This document shows positions 3,814 through 6,245 of a stretch of DNA of 6,245 bases, in pieces. Origin of the DNA: Candidatus Kaiserbacteria bacterium (GTDB lineage: Bacteria > Patescibacteriota > Minisyncoccia > Phycocordibacterales > Phycocordibacteraceae); the NCBI GenBank assembly GCA_003230945.1, contig QIHK01000037.1, forward strand, positions 1 through 6,245, read 5' to 3'. Under the pieces are notes generated by a model. The model worked only from the letters and a program-made list of their open reading frames with translations. It ran no database searches and was not told the DNA's origin. Both the position numbers and the translations under genes were made by a program. Each line of letters starts with the position of its first letter. Positions within the stretch are counted from its first letter, which is position 1.

Positions 3814-5277
3814 TCAGCAAACATGGTGTTTCTCCATAATTTCCTGTATTTCTTTGTCTTCTCGTTCTCCACGCTTTTTCTTCCCAGATTCACCTAGTTC
3901 TTTAAGGGCGCTTTCCGGCATTCTGAGTAACTCCTCCGTACGCTTATCTAGATAAGCTTCCGTATTCAATTTTGAATCATCAAGAACTTCTTCAAGGAGA
4001 GCATGAAGAGTAAACCCTATTTTTGGGCCAGGTTTCGCGTGAAATTTGTCCATGATGCGATTACCATCAGTTTTAAGCATAGTCACAGATATAGGGTCTC
4101 TAAGAGCCTGATCTACCATAGCCATGTATTTACGAAGCCTAAAAGGCTGTTCCTTAGGACGACCGGTACCAATGCGGTCACAAATACGTAATTTAAGTAA
4201 GTCATCAATATTCTCAGTCCCAACGTTCGTGATTATACGCCGAACTGCCGAAAGAGTTACTTGTTCTGGATCAGAAAAAAACATATGCCATCTGACTAAT
4301 TTTGAGACTTTTTCGACTGTTTCGCGTGAAAAGTGCATGTCTTGAAGGGCTTTCCGTGTTACACGTGAACCAACAACGTCGTGACCATGGAATGTCCAAT
4401 CTTTCTTTTCATCAGACCACCGGCGGGTCTCTGGCTTAGAAATATCGTGATAGAGACTCGCAAGGCGAATATCAAAATCCCAACCCTTATCAGCGGCATG
4501 TTGCATCGCACGAAGATTATGCTCGAAAACATCGTACGAATGAGCTTGATTTTGATCTATCCCTATACCACGAATAAGATTCGGTACAATAAACTCAAGC
4601 ATACCGAGTTTTTGGGTAAGCATAAGTGTTTCCTTTGGTCTATTTGACTTTAGAATACGTATAAACTCATCTCGTATTCTTTCACGTGAAACATGGCTTA
4701 AATGCTTGCTATTTTCACTAATTGCTAGTGCTGTATCGCCATCAATACCAAAATCGAGTTCTGCCATAAATCGTACTGCGCGAAGCATACGCAAAGCGTC
4801 CTCATTAAAACGCTCAGACGGGGAACCAACGGTACGGATAATTTTGTCTTTTATGTCCTTTTGTCCATCAAAAGGATCTATAAGTTGTCCTTTAGATTCA
4901 TCGAGTGCTATTGCATTAATAGTGAAGTCGCGTCGTGCAAGATCTTCAGTAAGAGAAGTACCGAATTCTACCGAATCTGGTCGGCGTTTATCGGAATATT
5001 TAGATTCAATACGATAAGGAGTTATTTCAATAATCGCAATTTTTTCATCTTCAGAGCCTGTTTTTACGCCAACCGTACCGTATTCATTTTCATAAAAAGA
5101 GTCAGGAAATACATCTTGTATCTGTTCTGGTATAGCATTTGTAGTGATATCCCAATCCTTAGGCACACGACCAATAAGAATATCTCGAACACAGCCACCT
5201 ATCAGGTACACTTCAAAACCCTTCTCACGAAGAGCTCCTGAAACCTTTAAAACATCATGAGGAATAGGGAAGTGCAT
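3814..5277 (-). CDS. cca: CCA tRNA nucleotidyltransferase with HD domain
   Basis: The 487-residue protein is a class II nucleotidyltransferase. The head carries GGCVRD (27-32) and the DWD metal site (41-43), followed by RRDFTINA (115-122) and the nucleotide-selecting ERFNEDALRMLRAVRF region (155-170). An HD phosphohydrolase-like domain follows: HSYDVFEHN (246-254), LYHDISKP (275-282) and HGHD (297-300). The C-terminus (about 455-487) is highly charged. It adds or repairs the 3' CCA of tRNAs using CTP and ATP, in the cytoplasm. tRNA-Gly in this window lacks an encoded CCA, so the activity is needed. The ATG at 5277 suits the family N-terminus. An AGGAGA (5312-5307) is 29 bases upstream, too far, while TAATAT (5290-5285) lies 7 bases before the ATG. 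The gene runs convergent to xth and divergent from tRNA-Arg. It contains four parS-like sites. A poly(A) polymerase role is less likely with the HD domain, but is not excluded. Confidence 0.94.
   Translation of the reverse strand: MHFPIPHDVLKVSGALREKGFEVYLIGGCVRDILIGRVPKDWDITTNAIPEQIQDVFPDSFYENEYGTVGVKTGSEDEKIAIIEITPYRIESKYSDKRRPDSVEFGTSLTEDLARRDFTINAIALDESKGQLIDPFDGQKDIKDKIIRTVGSPSERFNEDALRMLRAVRFMAELDFGIDGDTALAISENSKHLSHVSRERIRDEFIRILKSNRPKETLMLTQKLGMLEFIVPNLIRGIGIDQNQAHSYDVFEHNLRAMQHAADKGWDFDIRLASLYHDISKPETRRWSDEKKDWTFHGHDVVGSRVTRKALQDMHFSRETVEKVSKLVRWHMFFSDPEQVTLSAVRRIITNVGTENIDDLLKLRICDRIGTGRPKEQPFRLRKYMAMVDQALRDPISVTMLKTDGNRIMDKFHAKPGPKIGFTLHALLEEVLDDSKLNTEAYLDKRTEELLRMPESALKELGESGKKKRGEREDKEIQEIMEKHHVC
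4031..4046. promoter_or_regulatory. parS-like site inside cca (weak)
   Basis: GGTTTCGCGTGAAATT matches 12 of 16 parS positions, with the inner TTTCGCGTGAAA differing from consensus at one base. On the coding strand it encodes part of KFHAKP, a different register from the other three in-gene sites. Confidence 0.45.
4318..4333. promoter_or_regulatory. parS-like site inside cca
   Basis: TGTTTCGCGTGAAAAG matches 13 of 16 parS positions. On the coding strand it spells codons for FSRET (residues 316-320), and the next site begins 39 bases further on. Confidence 0.55.
4357..4372. promoter_or_regulatory. parS site inside cca
   Basis: TGTTACACGTGAACCA matches 14 of 16 positions of TGTTTCACGTGAAACA, or 15 of 16 allowing the free fifth base of the Bacillus consensus. 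The coding strand reads GSRVT (residues 303-307). Confidence 0.7.
4678..4693. promoter_or_regulatory. parS site inside cca, strongest match
   Basis: TCTTTCACGTGAAACA matches 15 of 16 parS positions and has the full core TTTCACGTGAAA. The coding strand reads VSRER (residues 196-200), in a segment conserved in the enzyme family, so codon choice rather than amino-acid sequence would create the site. Confidence 0.75.
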
Positions 5278-5383
5278 GTTTGAAATATTAATACCTGTAT
5301 GGTCTTTCTCCTAACTGTACCGTAGTATACATAACTAGTGTCTCAATGTGTTGTGCGCCTATTGATACCTATTTAGAAAATAA

Positions 5384-5458
5384 GCCCCGATAGTGAAATG
5401 GATATCACGACTGACTTCGAATCAGTTATTCTGGGTTCGAATCCTGGTCGGGGCACCA
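5384..5458 (+). tRNA. tRNA-Arg, anticodon TCG, CCA encoded
   Basis: A complete cloverleaf can be folded. The acceptor GCCCCGA/TCGGGGC is perfect (7 bp), the D stem is GTGA/TCAC, and the anticodon stem ACTGA/TCAGT closes the loop CTTCGAA. The variable loop is TATT, and the T arm CTGGG-TTCGAAT-CCTGG has two G-U pairs. Anticodon UCG reads CGA/CGG (arginine). The discriminator is A and CCA is encoded (5456-5458). The gene is divergent from cca with 106 bases between them, room for both promoters, although no convincing -35/-10 pair was found for the tRNA. Confidence 0.95.
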
Positions 5459-5782
5459 ATATCAAAAATTATTCTCAAAACAAATACTAATCGTGCGCGA
5501 AGCACTTAGTAATTCTAATAAGAAAAGTGAGAAACTCTCCGGTGTGCCGTATCACACACGCCTCTGGGTATGTGAACAACAAACTAATTTGTGCCACTTT
5601 CGCCTACATTCCGTTACAGCGAACCCACAAAAACAAAATTTTGCAGGCTCATCCTTTCTCGCCCTCGCCCCCACCTTTTTTAAAAAGGAATAAAAATTTC
5701 TGTTCAATTCTGCCTACCAAGTGTTTGGGTGGGGAAGTATTAAATTAAAATCTTGGTTCAAAACTAATTGCAGAGTGATTGA

Positions 5783-5791
5783 TTATCCGCA
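5783..5791 (+). promoter_or_regulatory. Near-consensus DnaA box
   Basis: TTATCCGCA differs from TTATCCACA at one base. It is 13 bases before a GC-rich palindrome and about 110 bases upstream of tRNA-Gly. Weak alone; listed because three exact boxes occur in the same window. Confidence 0.3.
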
Positions 5792-5803
5792 TGGCGCGCT
5801 AAC

Positions 5804-5817
5804 TGACGCGCGCGTCA
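5804..5817. repeat. GC-rich palindrome TGACGCG/CGCGTCA
   Basis: TGACGCGCGCGTCA is a perfect 14-base palindrome. GCGCGC at 5794-5799 can also pair with GCGCGC at 5808-5813 across an 8-base loop. It lies 78 bases before tRNA-Gly in AT-rich sequence and could be an operator or a transcribed hairpin. No T-run follows. Confidence 0.45.
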
Positions 5818-5894
5818 ACTGAGCTGTAGAAAGCTGACTAATTCTTAACTATATCCTTGTCTGCAATCGCAGTATATGCGAATATATGAATCGA

Positions 5895-5965
5895 GCGGGT
5901 ATGGTCCAATGGTAGAACATCTGGTTGCCAATCAGATAATGGGAGTTCGATTCTCCCTACCCGCA
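5895..5965 (+). tRNA. tRNA-Gly, anticodon GCC, CCA not encoded
   Basis: The cloverleaf has acceptor GCGGGTA/TACCCGC (7 bp), anticodon stem TCTGG/TCAGA with loop TTGCCAA, variable loop TAAT, and T arm GGGAG-TTCGATT-CTCCC. Anticodon GCC reads GGC and GGU (glycine). The D stem GTCC/GAAC has one mismatch, C12 opposite A23, where glycine tRNAs normally have T-A. The discriminator (position 73) is A, not the U usual in most bacteria, and the next bases are CTA rather than CCA, so the end must be added by the CCA enzyme. No clear terminator follows. Confidence 0.95.
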
Positions 5966-6085
5966 CTAAATAATTTTAAGTATTGGGTATTTTTACAACG
6001 GTATAAAGGAGTAGGGAATTGAATGAAATTTGACAGATGAGCGAGAAAATACACAAAAAACGGCGTAAAAATACCATTTTGAATG

Positions 6086-6115
6086 TGTGGATAAAGCTGT
6101 GAATAGTGTGGATAA
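6086..6115 (-). promoter_or_regulatory. Cluster of DnaA boxes (two exact, one degenerate)
   Basis: TGTGGATAA, the reverse of TTATCCACA, occurs exactly at 6086-6094 and 6107-6115 in the same orientation. TGTGAATAG (6098-6106), two mismatches from consensus, lies between them. The flanks are AT-rich. The cluster occupies the 226-base gap between tRNA-Gly and the YraN-like gene, which I find has no credible protein gene. It could be an origin element or a DnaA-controlled promoter. Confidence 0.6.
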
Positions 6116-6178
6116 AGGACAGGGTGTCTTTTGCACCATTTTAACTAAAGTCCCAAGAATATCTAGTAAATAGACTGT

Positions 6179-6184
6179 TATTAT
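6179..6184 (+). promoter_or_regulatory. Extended -10 element before the YraN-like gene
   Basis: TATTAT is preceded by TGT, giving TGnTATTAT, an extended -10 that can work without a good -35 (none is visible). It ends 7 bases before the ATG at 6192, so the mRNA would be leaderless or nearly so. Confidence 0.35.
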
Positions 6185-6191
6185 TAAAGTC

Positions 6192-6245
6192 ATGGACTTA
6201 TCTGGTATGAACAGAAAACAGATAGGAGCACTTGGCGAGCGTGTC
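6192..6245 (+). CDS. YraN/UPF0102-like nuclease-fold protein, N-terminal fragment
   Basis: Only 18 codons are present before the right edge. The visible MNRKQIGALGERV resembles the start of YraN/UPF0102 proteins, where a basic start followed by (L/I)GxLGE precedes a restriction-endonuclease-like fold; cellular function is poorly known. Two in-frame ATGs exist. The one at 6207 gives the usual family N-terminus, while 6192 fits the extended -10 with start of transcription next to it. A TAG just upstream (6171-6173) limits the start to this region. No SD site precedes either. Identification rests on a very short segment. Confidence 0.5.
   Translation, partial: MDLSGMNRKQIGALGERV

Larger units (their letters stand above)
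5459..5894. other. Gene-free region between the two tRNAs, partly GC-rich
   Basis: No open frame here looks like a real protein; a 66-codon plus-strand frame (5493-5693) has no family features, no SD and odd composition. The part at about 5530-5690 is richer in G+C, and pyrimidine-rich on the plus strand towards its end (CCTCGCCCCCACC), then meets the palindrome CCTTTTTTAAAAAGG (5675-5690 region). It has local stem potential (GTGTG/CACAC near 5540-5560; TTCGC/GCGAA near 5608-5632) and could be an RNA gene, but I recognise no RNA family. From 5700 it is AT-rich again, apart from a GC-rich palindrome at 5804-5817. Confidence 0.4.

Noticed and set aside
5307..5312. AGGAGA on the minus strand as a Shine-Dalgarno site for cca
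   Set aside because: It is 29 bases from the ATG, there is no ATG, GTG or TTG in frame at proper spacing, and an in-frame TAG overlaps it.
5493..5693. Plus-strand open frame of 66 codons after tRNA-Arg
   Set aside because: No SD or family features, and composition follows the GC-rich block rather than coding sequence.
5993..6193. Minus-strand open frame of 66 codons beside the DnaA boxes
   Set aside because: Overlaps the start of the YraN-like gene and the DnaA-box cluster; composition does not resemble the real proteins here.
1..6245. CRISPR array, insertion sequence or prophage
   Set aside because: No spaced direct repeats, transposase or phage genes; the only recombinase is Xer-like and sits among housekeeping genes.

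Overview
The window reads as a piece of an AT-rich, small-genome bacterial chromosome. The short single-domain proteins, the near absence of Shine-Dalgarno sites, a single Xer recombinase and the style of the cca, rpsO, NYN and YraN-like proteins fit a Patescibacteria/CPR (Parcubacteria-like) lineage. That placement is an inference from protein style; no rRNA is present to confirm it.

Layout. Positions 1-219 (minus) hold the N-terminus of an unrecognised acidic protein. A strong hairpin terminator (265-304) separates it from an NYN/LabA-type nuclease gene (313-828, minus), followed by rpsO for ribosomal protein S15 (1089-1355, minus). Divergent from rpsO run a tyrosine recombinase of the XerC/XerD class (1529-2446, plus) and an exonuclease III/AP endonuclease (2525-3322, plus). 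A convergent, gene-free stretch (3323-3813) contains a DnaA box, a GC-rich structured element ending in a terminator, a long perfect AT-rich palindrome and several ParB-type parS sites. The cca gene (3814-5277, minus) follows and itself carries further parS-like sites. Then come tRNA-Arg(UCG), 436 bases without a recognised gene, tRNA-Gly(GCC), a triple DnaA-box cluster, and the first 18 codons of a YraN-like protein.

Most notable. Seven or eight matches to the 16-bp ParB centromere sequence (TGTTTCACGTGAAACA) lie between 3615 and 4693 and no comparable group occurs elsewhere in the window. Three match at 14 or 15 of 16 positions. Four of the sites are inside cca, and three of those fall in the same codon register. 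With three exact copies of TTATCCACA/TGTGGATAA (3338, 6086, 6107), this suggests an origin-proximal centromere region of the chromosome.

How the parts relate. cca and the tRNA genes form a tRNA-maturation neighbourhood: tRNA-Arg encodes its CCA end, whereas tRNA-Gly does not and needs the enzyme. Xer (chromosome dimer resolution), parS (segregation) and DnaA boxes (replication) are chromosome-maintenance features. Regulation looks compact: several genes have a -10-like hexamer only 6-10 bases before the start codon, compatible with leaderless or nearly leaderless mRNAs.
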